Source of the DNA: Acidovorax sp.
Lineage (GTDB): Bacteria > Pseudomonadota > Gammaproteobacteria > Burkholderiales > Burkholderiaceae_C
Assembly (NCBI RefSeq): GCF_022763525.1
Contig: NZ_JALEGG010000090.1
Location: forward strand, 1 to 49,263
Reading direction: 5' to 3'
Length of the DNA stretch: 49,263 nt
Every line of letters starts with the position of its first letter. Position 1 is the first letter of the stretch. The position numbers and the translations under genes were made by a program. The notes beneath the pieces are model-generated. The model saw nothing but the letters and a program-made list of their open reading frames with translations, was not told the DNA's origin and made no database searches. Shown here piece after piece: positions 10,064-19,719 of the stretch.

Positions 10064-11283
10064 AAGTCTGCGTCATCGGGGCTGGCGTGATTGGCTGCGC
10101 AACGGCCTATACCCTGCAGAAGGCGGGACACGAGGTGACGGTGGTGGATGCCGCTTCTGCGGCCGGCACGGAAACCAGCTTCGCCAACGGTGGCCAACTG
10201 AGCTACAGCTATGTGGAACCTTTCGCGAGCCCATCAACGTTTTTCAGCTTGCCACGGTACCTGTTTGGCGCAAGCAGCCCCGTGCGCTTTCGTTTGCAGG
10301 CGGACACCCGACAGTGGCTGTGGGGTGCAAGGTTCCTATGGGCATGTCGGCGCAAGCGAACATTGGCCGGTACAAACGCGCTGCTTGCGCTGGCGCAGGA
10401 GAGCCGGGCTGCGCTTGAAAGTTGGATGAATGAGGGCGAGCTTGCGTTCAATTTCGCCCGCAATGGCAAGCTTGTTTTGTGCCCAGACGCGCGCGTTCTC
10501 GCCAGCCAGGCGGCGCAGGTGGCCGCCCAAGCACATGCCGGCGTGCGGCAGGAATTGCTTAACCGCGACGAGTGCGTGGCCAGAGAACCCGCGCTACGGC
10601 ACTATGCGTCCCGCTTCGCCGGCGGTGTATGGACGCCGACCGAATGCGTGGGGGACTCTCACCTGTATTGCCAGGCTCTGGAGGGCGCCGCCAGAGCCCG
10701 CGGAGCCCGCTTTGTATACGGCTCGGAGGTGCGCAGGATAGTTCAGCGCCATGGACGGGCACGCGCCGCAGTCACTGCGGCAGGCGAGGTGGAAGCGGAC
10801 GCGTTTGTCCTTTGCGCAGGGGTTGGCGGCCGCGGGTTGGCGGCCTCCCTTGGCGAGCGACTCCCCATCTACCCCATCAAGGGCTACAGCGTCACACTGG
10901 CAATGCGTCCCGATAGCCCGCCTCCCACCGTCAGTGTGACCGACCTTTCCCGAAAGATGGTGCTCGCTCCACTCGGCGGCAGATTGCGCGTTGCAGCGAT
11001 GGCGGAAGTGGTCGGCTACAGCCGCGATGTCCCATCGGAGCGGGTGGACCAAATGCTGGACGCAGTGGAGACGATCTATCCCGGCCTCTGCTTGCGGGAA
11101 GACACGGCTCCCTGGGCAGGCCTGCGGCCCGCAACGCCGGATTCAGTGCCCATCGTGCGTCGATCGCGTGTACCCAACGCAGTGCTGAACCTTGGCCATG
11201 GCGGATTGGGATTCACCCTGGCTGCAGGCAGTGCAATGCGTGTCGCTCACCTGCTGGGCGAGCCCGCAAGGGATTGCGCATGA
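10060..11283 (+). CDS. FAD-dependent D-amino-acid dehydrogenase/oxidase (DadA-like)
   Basis: MKVCVIGAGVIGCATAYTLQKAGHEVTVVD Rossmann motif, TSFANGGQLSYSYVEPFA, GLRPATPDSVPIV, NLGHGGLGFTLAAGSA; 4-bp overlap with upstream gene. Confidence 0.9.
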   Translation: MKVCVIGAGVIGCATAYTLQKAGHEVTVVDAASAAGTETSFANGGQLSYSYVEPFASPSTFFSLPRYLFGASSPVRFRLQADTRQWLWGARFLWACRRKRTLAGTNALLALAQESRAALESWMNEGELAFNFARNGKLVLCPDARVLASQAAQVAAQAHAGVRQELLNRDECVAREPALRHYASRFAGGVWTPTECVGDSHLYCQALEGAARARGARFVYGSEVRRIVQRHGRARAAVTAAGEVEADAFVLCAGVGGRGLAASLGERLPIYPIKGYSVTLAMRPDSPPPTVSVTDLSRKMVLAPLGGRLRVAAMAEVVGYSRDVPSERVDQMLDAVETIYPGLCLREDTAPWAGLRPATPDSVPIVRRSRVPNAVLNLGHGGLGFTLAAGSAMRVAHLLGEPARDCA

Positions 11284-12218
11284 CACGAAAACTGAAGATC
11301 GCAGCGGCGCAACTCGGCCCCATCCAGCGTAGCGACACGCGTAGCGACGCCACGCGCAGACTGGTCGAACTACTGCGCGAAGCCCATGCGGTGGGAGCCA
11401 GGTTCGTGGTTTTTCCTGAGCTGGCCTTTACCACCTTCTTTCCGCGCTGGTGGCTGGACGCCCAGGACGAAGTTGATCGCCTGTACTTCGAGGAGGCAAT
11501 GCCATCCGCAGAAACCATGCCGCTGTTTGACGAGGCGCGCAGGCTGTCGGTCGGGTTCTCGATCGGATACGCCGAAAAGGTCGTAGACGCAAATGGCGAG
11601 ATTCGGCGCTTTAACACCTCCATTCTTGTCAGCCCCGATGGCCGAATTGCCGGCAAATACCGCAAGATCCATTTGCCGGGCCACGCCGAATACAAACCCG
11701 ATGCGCCGTTTCAACACCTGGAAAAGAAGTACTTCGAAGTCGGTGACCTTGGATTTCGAGTCTGGCAATACATGAACGCAGCCGTGGGCATGTTGATCTG
11801 CAATGATCGCCGCTGGCCTGAAGCTTTCAGGGTGCTCGCTCTGAAGGGAGCCGAGCTGGTCACGCTGGGCTACAACACGCCCGCCGAGAACCTGCACTAC
11901 GCCGAGCCGGAGCCGCTGCGGGTGCATCACCACCTCATCATGGCGCAGGCGATGGCCTACCAGAATGCCACCTGGCTGGTGGAAACGGCCAAGTGTGGGC
12001 GGGAAGATGGCTTCAGGATGTTTGGCCATTCTCTGATCGTGGCGCCGACTGGCGAAATCGTGGCGAAGACGCTCACGGAAGAGGACGAGGTGGCCTCGTT
12101 CGACTGCGATCTGGACATGGCAGCTAACTTGAAGCGAACCATGTTTGACTTTGCACGACACCGCAGACCTGAGCACTACGGACTTCTTGTCCAACCTTCA
12201 GCAAACACAAGCCCGTGA
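11280..12218 (+). CDS. N-carbamoyl-D-amino-acid hydrolase (nitrilase superfamily)
   Basis: FVVFPELAFTTFFPRWW, GKYRKIHLPGHAEY, PFQHLEKKYFEVGDLGF, ICNDRRWPEAFRVLALKGAEL (E-K-C triad) resemble D-carbamoylases. Confidence 0.9.
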   Translation: MTRKLKIAAAQLGPIQRSDTRSDATRRLVELLREAHAVGARFVVFPELAFTTFFPRWWLDAQDEVDRLYFEEAMPSAETMPLFDEARRLSVGFSIGYAEKVVDANGEIRRFNTSILVSPDGRIAGKYRKIHLPGHAEYKPDAPFQHLEKKYFEVGDLGFRVWQYMNAAVGMLICNDRRWPEAFRVLALKGAELVTLGYNTPAENLHYAEPEPLRVHHHLIMAQAMAYQNATWLVETAKCGREDGFRMFGHSLIVAPTGEIVAKTLTEEDEVASFDCDLDMAANLKRTMFDFARHRRPEHYGLLVQPSANTSP

Positions 12219-12248
12219 GGGGAGCACTGGGTGGTGCGCGGCCATTTC

Positions 12249-12270
12249 ATACTGTGATTAAAATCAGTAT
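12249..12270. promoter_or_regulatory. Candidate LexA/SOS box ATACTG-N10-CAGTAT
   Basis: TACTGTGATTAAAATCAGTA compared with the E. coli SOS consensus TACTGTATATATATACAGTA; 6-bp perfect arms, 25 nt upstream of the 12295 ATG. Confidence 0.72.
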
Positions 12271-12294
12271 TCTTACCACCCCGCCCTCGCTCAT

Positions 12295-13185
12295 ATGACG
12301 GCGCCCGCATCCGAGACGTTGGCCTCTACACCTGCCCAGCTCAGCCGCTTTCACCGCACCCGCCTGATGCAGATCTGGCGCTCGGCGGGGTGGCCGTGCA
12401 AGGATGGGTTGGAGATTGACCTGCTGGCTGCGGGCCTGATCAGTTTGCACACAGCACCCGATGGTTGCGAAACCCTACGCCTCACCGACGAAGGCATCCG
12501 CACGTTGGCGCAGGCCCGACAGCGCGGCGTGCGGGCGCTGAGCCTGCACGACCGGCTTGGGCAAAAGTTTGCGGCGCAGTTGCTGGCTTCGGGGCGCATC
12601 GTGTGGACCGAACTGTCACTGCGCGCGGTGATCGACACCGTGCCGATGGGGGATGTGGTGCCGCCTGCGGCCACGGCCGATACACCCACCAACACCGCGC
12701 CCGCCATGGCGCCGCTGTGGGCCGAAGATGACCACGCCCCTGCTGCCCGCGCCGCTGCCAATGTGTGGCGCATGGCCCGGCCCGATCTGTTCTCGGTGCG
12801 CAATACCTCGGTGCCCGCCTACCTGCAGCCCATGGTGCACGAGGTGAAGGCGAGCCGGGCCGACCTGCTGTCGGACCTGCGGCACGACGCCAAGCGGCAG
12901 GCCTATCAGTGGCTGTGCGAGGAGTGTTACTACGTCTTCCCGGCAGGCATTGCCGAGCCTGATGAAATCCCCGAGCACTTCGGCATCTGGGTGCTGCATG
13001 GCAGCGTGGAGGATGGCCGCTTCGAGTTGTTGCGCCCTGCGCGGCACAACCGCTGCACGCTGCCCTTTTCGGTGTGGATGGCGCTGTGCAAGGCACCGCC
13101 GCTGCGCAGCGAGGACGAGCTGGCCCAGGCCCACCTGGGCGAGCCCCCCGCCGCTGCCGCTGGCAGCCCCGACGCCGCGCCATGA
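12295..13185 (+). CDS. Putative DNA-repair protein: N-terminal wHTH-like region plus PD-(D/E)XK nuclease-like domain (MmcB-like)
   Basis: ARPDLFSVRNTSVPAYLQPMVHEVKASRADLLSDLRHDAKRQAYQW (D...ExK-type motif); overlaps the helicase gene by ATGA. Confidence 0.6.
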   Translation: MTAPASETLASTPAQLSRFHRTRLMQIWRSAGWPCKDGLEIDLLAAGLISLHTAPDGCETLRLTDEGIRTLAQARQRGVRALSLHDRLGQKFAAQLLASGRIVWTELSLRAVIDTVPMGDVVPPAATADTPTNTAPAMAPLWAEDDHAPAARAAANVWRMARPDLFSVRNTSVPAYLQPMVHEVKASRADLLSDLRHDAKRQAYQWLCEECYYVFPAGIAEPDEIPEHFGIWVLHGSVEDGRFELLRPARHNRCTLPFSVWMALCKAPPLRSEDELAQAHLGEPPAAAAGSPDAAP

Positions 13186-15527
13186 CCTACACCGTGGCAG
13201 TGCGCGAGCTGTGCGAGTTCACCGCCAAGCAGGGCGACCTGGACCTGCGCTTCACACCCGCGCCCACCGCGCTGGAAGGCATAGCGGGCCACGCCGTGGC
13301 TGCATCGCGCCGCGGCGCGGGCTACCGCACCGAGGTGGCGCTGAACGGCAGCTACCAGAGCCTGCTCGTGCGCGGCCGGGCCGATGGCTACGACCCCGCC
13401 CAGCGGCGCATCGATGAGGTCAAGACGTTCAAGGGCCAGCTGGACCGCCAGCCGGCATCGCACCGTCACCTGCACTGGGCGCAGGCCAAGGTGTATGGCT
13501 GGCTGCTGTGCGAGCAGGAGCAGCTGGCGCACATCGACGTGGCCCTGGTGTATCTGGACGTGGGCACGCAGCAAGAGACGGTGCTCACCGAACGCTGCAG
13601 CGCGGCTGACCTACGCCAGCACTTCGAGACCCAGTGCCAGCGCTTCATTGCCTGGGCCGAACAACAGCTGGCCCACCGAGCCGCCCGCGATGCGGCATTG
13701 GCCACGTTGGCGTTTCCATTCGGCGGCTTTCGTACCGGCCAGCGCCCACTGGCCGAGGCCGTGTACAAGGCCGCGGTGGCGGGCCGCTGCCTGCTGGCCC
13801 AGGCGCCCACGGGCATTGGCAAGACCATGGGCACGCTGTTTCCGCTGCTCAAGGCAGCGCCCACGCAGCGCATCGACAAGGTGTTCTTTCTGGCCGCCAA
13901 AACCTCGGGGCGGCAGATGGCGCTGGATGCGCTGGCGCGCCTGTCAGACAGCGCACCGGCGCTGCCCCTGCGCGTGCTGGAGTTGGTGGCGCGTGACAAG
14001 GCGTGTGAACACCCCGATAAAGCCTGCCACGGCGAATCCTGCCCGCTGGCCCGGGGCTTTTACGACCGCCTGCCCGCCGCCCGCGCCGCAGCCTTGGCCT
14101 CCACCGGCGCTGGCCACCCCGCCCCCGCCCTGCAACAAGCCCGCGTGCGTGAGGTAGCGCTGCAGCACGATGTCTGCCCCTACTACCTGAGCCAGGAGCT
14201 GGCCCGCTGGGCCGACGTGGTGGTGGGCGACTACAACTATTACTTTGACCTGGGCGGGCTCCTGCATGGCTTGGCCCAGGCCAACCAGTGGCGCACGGCG
14301 CTGCTGGTGGACGAGGCGCACAACCTGGTGGAACGCGGCCGCAAGATGTTCACCGCCGAGCTGCAGCCCGCCGCCTTGGCCCAGGCCCGCAGCAGCGCCA
14401 CCGCCGCGCAGCATGCGCCGGTGAAGAAGGCGCTGGACAAGGTGCGCCGCGTCTGGGTGGCGCTGGACAAGGCGCAAACCGCGCCATATACGGTGCTGAG
14501 CGAATTCCCCGACAAGCTGATGGCCGCGCTGCAGCAGTGCACCACCACGCTCACCGAACACTTCACCGACCACCCCACGGAGCCCGATGCCGCGCTGCAG
14601 GCGTTCTATTTCGACGCGCTGCACCTGCAGCGCATGGCCGACCTGCTGGACGCGCATTCGATGGTGGACATCACCCGGCCGGACCAGCCCTCGGCGCGCG
14701 GAGGCGCCAAGGCCAGCAAGGCCGGCGATTCGGTGGTCTGCATCCGCAACGTGGTGCCCGCCCCGTTCCTGCAGCCCCGGCTGGCCGCTGCGCACACCGG
14801 CACCTTGTTCTCCGCCACGCTGCAGCCCGCGCACTACTACGCGGACCTTCTGGGCCTGCCGCAAGATCATGTTTGGCTGGACGCCGAATCGCCCTTCGAA
14901 GCCAAACAGCTTCAGGTGCGGGTGGCGCACCACATCTCCACACGCTACGCCGACCGCCGAGCGTCCCTGGCCCCCATTGGGGCGCTGATCGCCCGGCAGT
15001 TTCGCGCCCGGCCCGGCAACTATCTTGCGTTTTTCAGCAGCTACGAGTACCTGCAGCAGGTGGCCGAACTGTTTTCCCAGCAGCACCCCGACGTGCCGCA
15101 CTGGTGCCAGTCGCGCCGCATGCGCGAGGACGAGCAGCGCGCGTTTTTGGACCGCTTTACCGAAACAAGCCAGGGCGTGACCTTTGCGGTGCTGGGCGGT
15201 GCATTTGCCGAGGGGATCGACCTGCCCGGCCAGCGGCTGATCGGGGCCTTTGTGGCCACCCTGGGCCTGCCGCAGATCAACCCGGTCAACGAAGAGATCC
15301 GCCAACGCATGCAAGCCCTGTTTGGCGCGGGCTACACCTACACGTATCTCTACCCCGGTCTGCAGAAGGTGGTGCAGGCCGCCGGCCGCGTGATACGCAC
15401 GCCCACTGATGAAGGCGTGGTGCATTTGATGGATGAGCGCTTTGCCAGCGCCGAGCTGCGCCCGCTGCTGCCCACGTGGTGGCAGGCATCCAGTGCCCCT
15501 TGCAGCGTTGATCCAGTCAAAACTTGA
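13182..15527 (+). CDS. PD-(D/E)XK nuclease-ATP-dependent DNA helicase fusion (DinG/XPD/Rad3 superfamily)
   Basis: N-terminal GRADGYDPAQRRIDEVKTFKG...HWAQAKVYGWLL (Cas4/RecB-nuclease-like); Walker A QAPTGIGKTMGTLFPLL; DEAH in VDEAHNLVERGRKMF; cysteines CEHPDKACHGESCPL...CPYY resembling an XPD Fe-S cluster; AAGRVIRTPTDEG motif VI. Confidence 0.87.
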   Translation: MTYTVAVRELCEFTAKQGDLDLRFTPAPTALEGIAGHAVAASRRGAGYRTEVALNGSYQSLLVRGRADGYDPAQRRIDEVKTFKGQLDRQPASHRHLHWAQAKVYGWLLCEQEQLAHIDVALVYLDVGTQQETVLTERCSAADLRQHFETQCQRFIAWAEQQLAHRAARDAALATLAFPFGGFRTGQRPLAEAVYKAAVAGRCLLAQAPTGIGKTMGTLFPLLKAAPTQRIDKVFFLAAKTSGRQMALDALARLSDSAPALPLRVLELVARDKACEHPDKACHGESCPLARGFYDRLPAARAAALASTGAGHPAPALQQARVREVALQHDVCPYYLSQELARWADVVVGDYNYYFDLGGLLHGLAQANQWRTALLVDEAHNLVERGRKMFTAELQPAALAQARSSATAAQHAPVKKALDKVRRVWVALDKAQTAPYTVLSEFPDKLMAALQQCTTTLTEHFTDHPTEPDAALQAFYFDALHLQRMADLLDAHSMVDITRPDQPSARGGAKASKAGDSVVCIRNVVPAPFLQPRLAAAHTGTLFSATLQPAHYYADLLGLPQDHVWLDAESPFEAKQLQVRVAHHISTRYADRRASLAPIGALIARQFRARPGNYLAFFSSYEYLQQVAELFSQQHPDVPHWCQSRRMREDEQRAFLDRFTETSQGVTFAVLGGAFAEGIDLPGQRLIGAFVATLGLPQINPVNEEIRQRMQALFGAGYTYTYLYPGLQKVVQAAGRVIRTPTDEGVVHLMDERFASAELRPLLPTWWQASSAPCSVDPVKT

Positions 15528-15635
15528 CATCCATCAAGCCTGCCGTGTGGCACTGCCCCGCACAATGACTACCTGGGCCCGGTCCAGATCGTGGCCGACC
15601 GCGACATCCACTCACTACTCAAGCCTCACCCGCCG

Positions 15636-16157
15636 ATGCCCCTGCTCTCGATACCTCGGACCTGGTGGGCCGCCATCTGCCTCCTGCCTCTGCTGGGCTG
15701 CAGCCAGCAGGCGCCCGGCGGGCCGGCGCAGAAGGCGTTCGATGCCCTCGTGGTGTCGTGTACGCAATTCATTGCAGCACGCGAACCCTATCTGCGGCCA
15801 GGTTCTGGCGGCGAATGGATCAAGACCGGCTACAGCCCGGCGCAAGTGCAATCCGAGGTGACCCGTACCGAATCGGCCGTCACCCCTTACGTCGCCAAGA
15901 TCGTCATCAAGGACAACGAGGCCCAGGCCACGGCCACTACGGAGGCAGCGGCCCGAGCCGTGCCGCTGACGCCAGCACACTTGCTGTCCAACCGCACGCA
16001 CACCTTCATCTACCGCTTTGATGGCCAGCAGTGGCATTGGCAAAACGGACAGAAGCTGACCAAGATCCCGGGTCAGCGCGACGCCATCACTTCGCTGGCG
16101 CTGGCGGACATCTCCGGACCGAGCCCGAGGGGCTTTGCGGGCTGTCTGCCTCGCTGA
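15636..16157 (+). CDS. Putative lipoprotein of unknown function
   Basis: Signal peptide with lipobox LLGC (CLLPLLGCSQQ); the ORF-track start at 15591 would place 15 aa before the signal peptide. Confidence 0.55.
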   Translation: MPLLSIPRTWWAAICLLPLLGCSQQAPGGPAQKAFDALVVSCTQFIAAREPYLRPGSGGEWIKTGYSPAQVQSEVTRTESAVTPYVAKIVIKDNEAQATATTEAAARAVPLTPAHLLSNRTHTFIYRFDGQQWHWQNGQKLTKIPGQRDAITSLALADISGPSPRGFAGCLPR

Positions 16158-16220
16158 TGAGTCCCGCGTTGAGGCGTACGGGGGGCGGTCCAAGGTAAGC
16201 GCGGAGACGCGGCGCGTGCC

Positions 16221-17411
16221 TTACCACGCGGCTTTGTCCCCCTGCAGCGCCCGCCGCGCCAATAGAAAGGTGGCGGCGTTCCAGCTCTGGCCAGCCATCC
16301 CCATGGGTGCAAGGTTGCGGCCGTGAAACCACTCGGTAAAGCGCCACTCGTCCAGGGCGTTCACCTGCGCGAGCTTCACCAGCTCGCTCCATGCCACCGT
16401 ACGCAGGCCCAGCTTGGCCAGGGCCATCACCCAGAATCCACCCACAAAGGGCCAGATGCCGCCGTTGTGATACTGGTGCACCAGGTTCTGCCGGTGTCGT
16501 CCCATGTAGGCACGCCACAGCCCGTGCGCCTCGGAAAGAGGATGCAGCACCACACGCACGGGATACGGGTCGTGCGCGTGCGCGGCGCCGATGGCCTTGA
16601 CGATGCGGTGGGCCAGGGGCCTGTCCGCCAGGCCGCACTGGATGGCCAGAAGGTTCCCGAACACATCACCCTCATCACCCACCACGGCGAGATTCACGAA
16701 GCTCAGGTACAGGTCAAGGTCGCGGCGGCCACGGCGGGCATAGTGCTGCAGCAGCCGCGCCCGGTGGTACTCGTGCAGATCCCGCTGAAAGGGGTTGAAC
16801 AGGTGGTTGAAGTGATTGCAGGTGTCTTCCGCCTGCGGCAGCGCGAAGCGCCGTTTCACCTCAAACCACAGTGCGTTGGTGTAGAGCACGTAGCCCGAGC
16901 GCGGCATGATGTCCGCCCAATCGCTGGCCTCGTTCTGCTGCAGCAGGCGAAAGTGCTGGTGTTCCTGGGCCAACAGCCAATGGATGGCACGGGCGATGGA
17001 ATCCGCCCAGTGCTCGGGGGCCACAGTGCCGTGCCGGCGCACATGGTCCACCGCGATCAGCCACCACAGCGTGGCATCAATGCAGCCGAGGTACCAGAAA
17101 TCCGCATCCTGCCCCTCGGGGTCCACGTACTTCGGGATCTGTCCATTCGCAGCCTGCTGCGCAGCCAATGCGTCAAGGCTGGCCACAGCGCCTTCTTCCA
17201 GCGAACGCACGCCGCTACCGCACATTGCCATCACGCAGATGGCGGCATCGCGGCCAAAGATGCGCGTGTAGCGCCGCGCAATGGCAGCCTTGGTGGGCTT
17301 GGCAGCCAGGATGCCGTGCGGTGTGAGGTTGTTTTCCAGCAGTGCCAGGGATGCTTGGGTGCAGGCATCGACCAGCGCGATGGAAGAGTTATCAAGAGGG
17401 TGTTCGGGCAT
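16221..17411 (-). CDS. Glycoside hydrolase, glycogen-debranching/neutral-invertase-like (alpha/alpha toroid)
   Basis: RYTRIFGRDAAI, ASDWADIMPRSGYVLYTNALWFEVKRR, YHNGGIWPFVGGFWV, EWFHG; likely start MPEHPLDNSS. Confidence 0.75.
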   Translation of the reverse strand: MPEHPLDNSSIALVDACTQASLALLENNLTPHGILAAKPTKAAIARRYTRIFGRDAAICVMAMCGSGVRSLEEGAVASLDALAAQQAANGQIPKYVDPEGQDADFWYLGCIDATLWWLIAVDHVRRHGTVAPEHWADSIARAIHWLLAQEHQHFRLLQQNEASDWADIMPRSGYVLYTNALWFEVKRRFALPQAEDTCNHFNHLFNPFQRDLHEYHRARLLQHYARRGRRDLDLYLSFVNLAVVGDEGDVFGNLLAIQCGLADRPLAHRIVKAIGAAHAHDPYPVRVVLHPLSEAHGLWRAYMGRHRQNLVHQYHNGGIWPFVGGFWVMALAKLGLRTVAWSELVKLAQVNALDEWRFTEWFHGRNLAPMGMAGQSWNAATFLLARRALQGDKAAW

Positions 17412-17691
17412 GGCGGTCAGGCACGTGGCCAGCTTGCAACGGGCTGCGTGCCTGGGCCGGGCAGCAATCGGTAGGGGGGCCCAGGCCAGCAAACCCTTGG
17501 AACAACGTTCCCGTCAGGCTAACGCGAGAACCGCGGTGTGACCAGACTTCCCGCAATACCCGCAGGGATTACCTCTTGTGACGACTGAACACTTTCCCCT
17601 TGCGCGAAATTGCGATAGGGCACGCAACGTGCTGCGCTCAAGCGTGCCGGGCACTACCACTGCTCACAGCAGCAAGTGGCGGTGGGCCTGG

Positions 17692-18753
17692 TTACAGCGC
17701 GGGGTCGCGCAGCTCCCAGCGAATCGCGTCGATGGCCTGCAACACCTCGGGCGTGAGTGTCGTGCCCCAGGCGGCCAAGTCTTCGTCGAGCTGTGCCAGC
17801 GAGGTCACGCCGATGATGGTGCTGGCCACCTGCCACTTGGTGTAGCAGAACGCCAGCGCCATCTGGGTGGGTGTCATGCCGTTGTCGCGGGCCAGCTGGT
17901 TGTAGCGGCGCGATGCGGCCAGCGCCTCGGGGCGACCCCAGCGCTGCTTGCGCACCGATTCGTAACTCGCGATGCGAGCGCCCTTGGGCGCTGACGGGCC
18001 GGTGATTCCGCTCTCATCGTACTTGCCGGTAAGCAGGCCGAAACCGAGGGGCGAATACGCCAGCAACGACACGTTCAGGCGATGACAGGTTTCATCCAGG
18101 CCGTTTTCCCACGTGCGGTTGATCAGGCAATAGGGGTTCTGCACCGTGGCTACGCGCGGCAGGCCGTGTTGCTCGGCCAGGCGCACGAACTCGTGCACGC
18201 CGTAAGGAGTTTCGTTCGAGAGGCCGATGTGGCGCACCTTGCCCGCCTTGACCAGCCCCGCCAGGGCTTCGAGCTGTTCGTGAATCGGGGTGGCGGAGGT
18301 CTCCTTGGCGGGGTCGTAGTACAGCGTGCCAAACGCGGGCACGTGGCGCTCGGGCCAGTGGATCTGGTAGAGGTCGATCACATCGGTCTGCAGACGGCGC
18401 AGGCTGCCTTCGCAAGAGGCAACGATGTCCGCGGCGGACATGCCCTTGTTCTCGCGCACCCACGGCATGCCGCGCGATGGGCCTGCCACCTTGGTGGCCA
18501 CCACCAGCTTCTGGCGGGCTCCAGGATTCTTGGCAAACCAGTTGCCGATGATGGTCTCGGTAGATCCGCAGGTCTCGGCTTTCGCTGGCACCGAGTACAT
18601 CTCCGCGGTGTCGATGAAGTTCACGCCGCGCTCCAGCGAACGGCTGAGGATGGCATGCGAATCGGCTTCATTGACCTGCTCACCGAAGGTCATGGTGCCA
18701 AGGCAAATGGGGGTAACGTGCAGGTCGCTGGTGCCGAGCTGGATTTTTTGCAT
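17692..18753 (-). CDS. Aldo/keto reductase (Tas-like)
   Basis: MQKIQLGTSDLHVTPICLGTMTFGEQVNEADSHAIL, FIDTAEMYSVP, IDLYQIHWPER. Confidence 0.93.
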   Translation of the reverse strand: MQKIQLGTSDLHVTPICLGTMTFGEQVNEADSHAILSRSLERGVNFIDTAEMYSVPAKAETCGSTETIIGNWFAKNPGARQKLVVATKVAGPSRGMPWVRENKGMSAADIVASCEGSLRRLQTDVIDLYQIHWPERHVPAFGTLYYDPAKETSATPIHEQLEALAGLVKAGKVRHIGLSNETPYGVHEFVRLAEQHGLPRVATVQNPYCLINRTWENGLDETCHRLNVSLLAYSPLGFGLLTGKYDESGITGPSAPKGARIASYESVRKQRWGRPEALAASRRYNQLARDNGMTPTQMALAFCYTKWQVASTIIGVTSLAQLDEDLAAWGTTLTPEVLQAIDAIRWELRDPAL

Positions 18754-18833
18754 AGGGTGGAAGATGGACTACAAGCAAGGAAGGGACTGCGCAGAATAAT
18801 GGATTTCGCCCCATTGCGCAGAGCCCCGCCCCC

Positions 18834-19631
18834 ATGCCCGAAGGCCCTTCCCTCGTCATCCTGCGTGAGCAGACCGCCGCCTTTGCGGGCCGCACGATCG
18901 CGCGGGTAGAAGGCAACACCTCCATCGACAAGAACCGGCTGGTGGGCCAGCGCATCGTGGCCCTGCGCACCTGGGGCAAGCACTTTCTGGTGGAGATGCC
19001 CACGTTCAGCCTGCGCATCCACTTCCTTCTTTTTGGCAGCTACCGCATCAACGAACGCAAGGACGCCGTGCCACGCCTGAGCCTGCAGTTCGATGGGGGT
19101 GATGAGATCAACGTCTATACATGCTCGGTCAAGTTCATCGAGGAGCCCCTGGACCAGGTCTACGACTGGCAGGCCGACGTGATGTCGGATGCCTGGAGCC
19201 CCGCGCTCGCGCTTCAGCGCTTGCGGGCAGCGCCGGGCACTCTGGTCTGTGACGCACTGCTCGACCAGAACGTGTTTGCGGGCGTGGGCAACATCATCAA
19301 GAACGAAGTGCTGTACCGCATCCGTGTGCATCCGCTGTCTGCCGTTGGCGCCCTGCCCGCGCCCAAGCTGCGCGAGCTGGTGCGCGAGGCGCGGCAGTAC
19401 AGCTTTGATTTTCTCGAATGGAAAAAAGCGTTTGTGCTCAAGCAGCATTGGCTGGCGCACCGACAATCCATCTGCCAGCGCTGCGATCTGCCGCTGACCA
19501 AGGCCACCTTCGGCCAAACGAAGCGCAAGGCGTACTTCTGCGCCCATTGCCAAAGTCTTTACGGGGACGAGGGCAGGCCGTGCGCAACGCCAAAGCGCCA
19601 GCGTGCAGCCAGCCTCAGGCCGCCGACGTGA
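18834..19631 (+). CDS. Fpg/Nei family DNA glycosylase (endonuclease VIII-like)
   Basis: MPEGPSLVI N-terminus, LDQNVFAGVGNIIKNEVLYRIRVHPLS H2TH, C-terminal zinc finger CQRCDLPL...CAHCQ. Confidence 0.9.
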   Translation: MPEGPSLVILREQTAAFAGRTIARVEGNTSIDKNRLVGQRIVALRTWGKHFLVEMPTFSLRIHFLLFGSYRINERKDAVPRLSLQFDGGDEINVYTCSVKFIEEPLDQVYDWQADVMSDAWSPALALQRLRAAPGTLVCDALLDQNVFAGVGNIIKNEVLYRIRVHPLSAVGALPAPKLRELVREARQYSFDFLEWKKAFVLKQHWLAHRQSICQRCDLPLTKATFGQTKRKAYFCAHCQSLYGDEGRPCATPKRQRAASLRPPT

Positions 19632-19719
19632 AACGCACCTTATGCACCCATCCGCGGAGTGCCTGGCTTTGTCCCTGCCTTGACTGACGGGGCGGTCGAG
19701 GCTGCTGAATAATTGCCGC

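Noticed and set aside
13944-15530. 528-aa minus-strand ORF opposite the helicase
   Set aside because: Shadow ORF; Gln/His/Gly-rich, no motifs.
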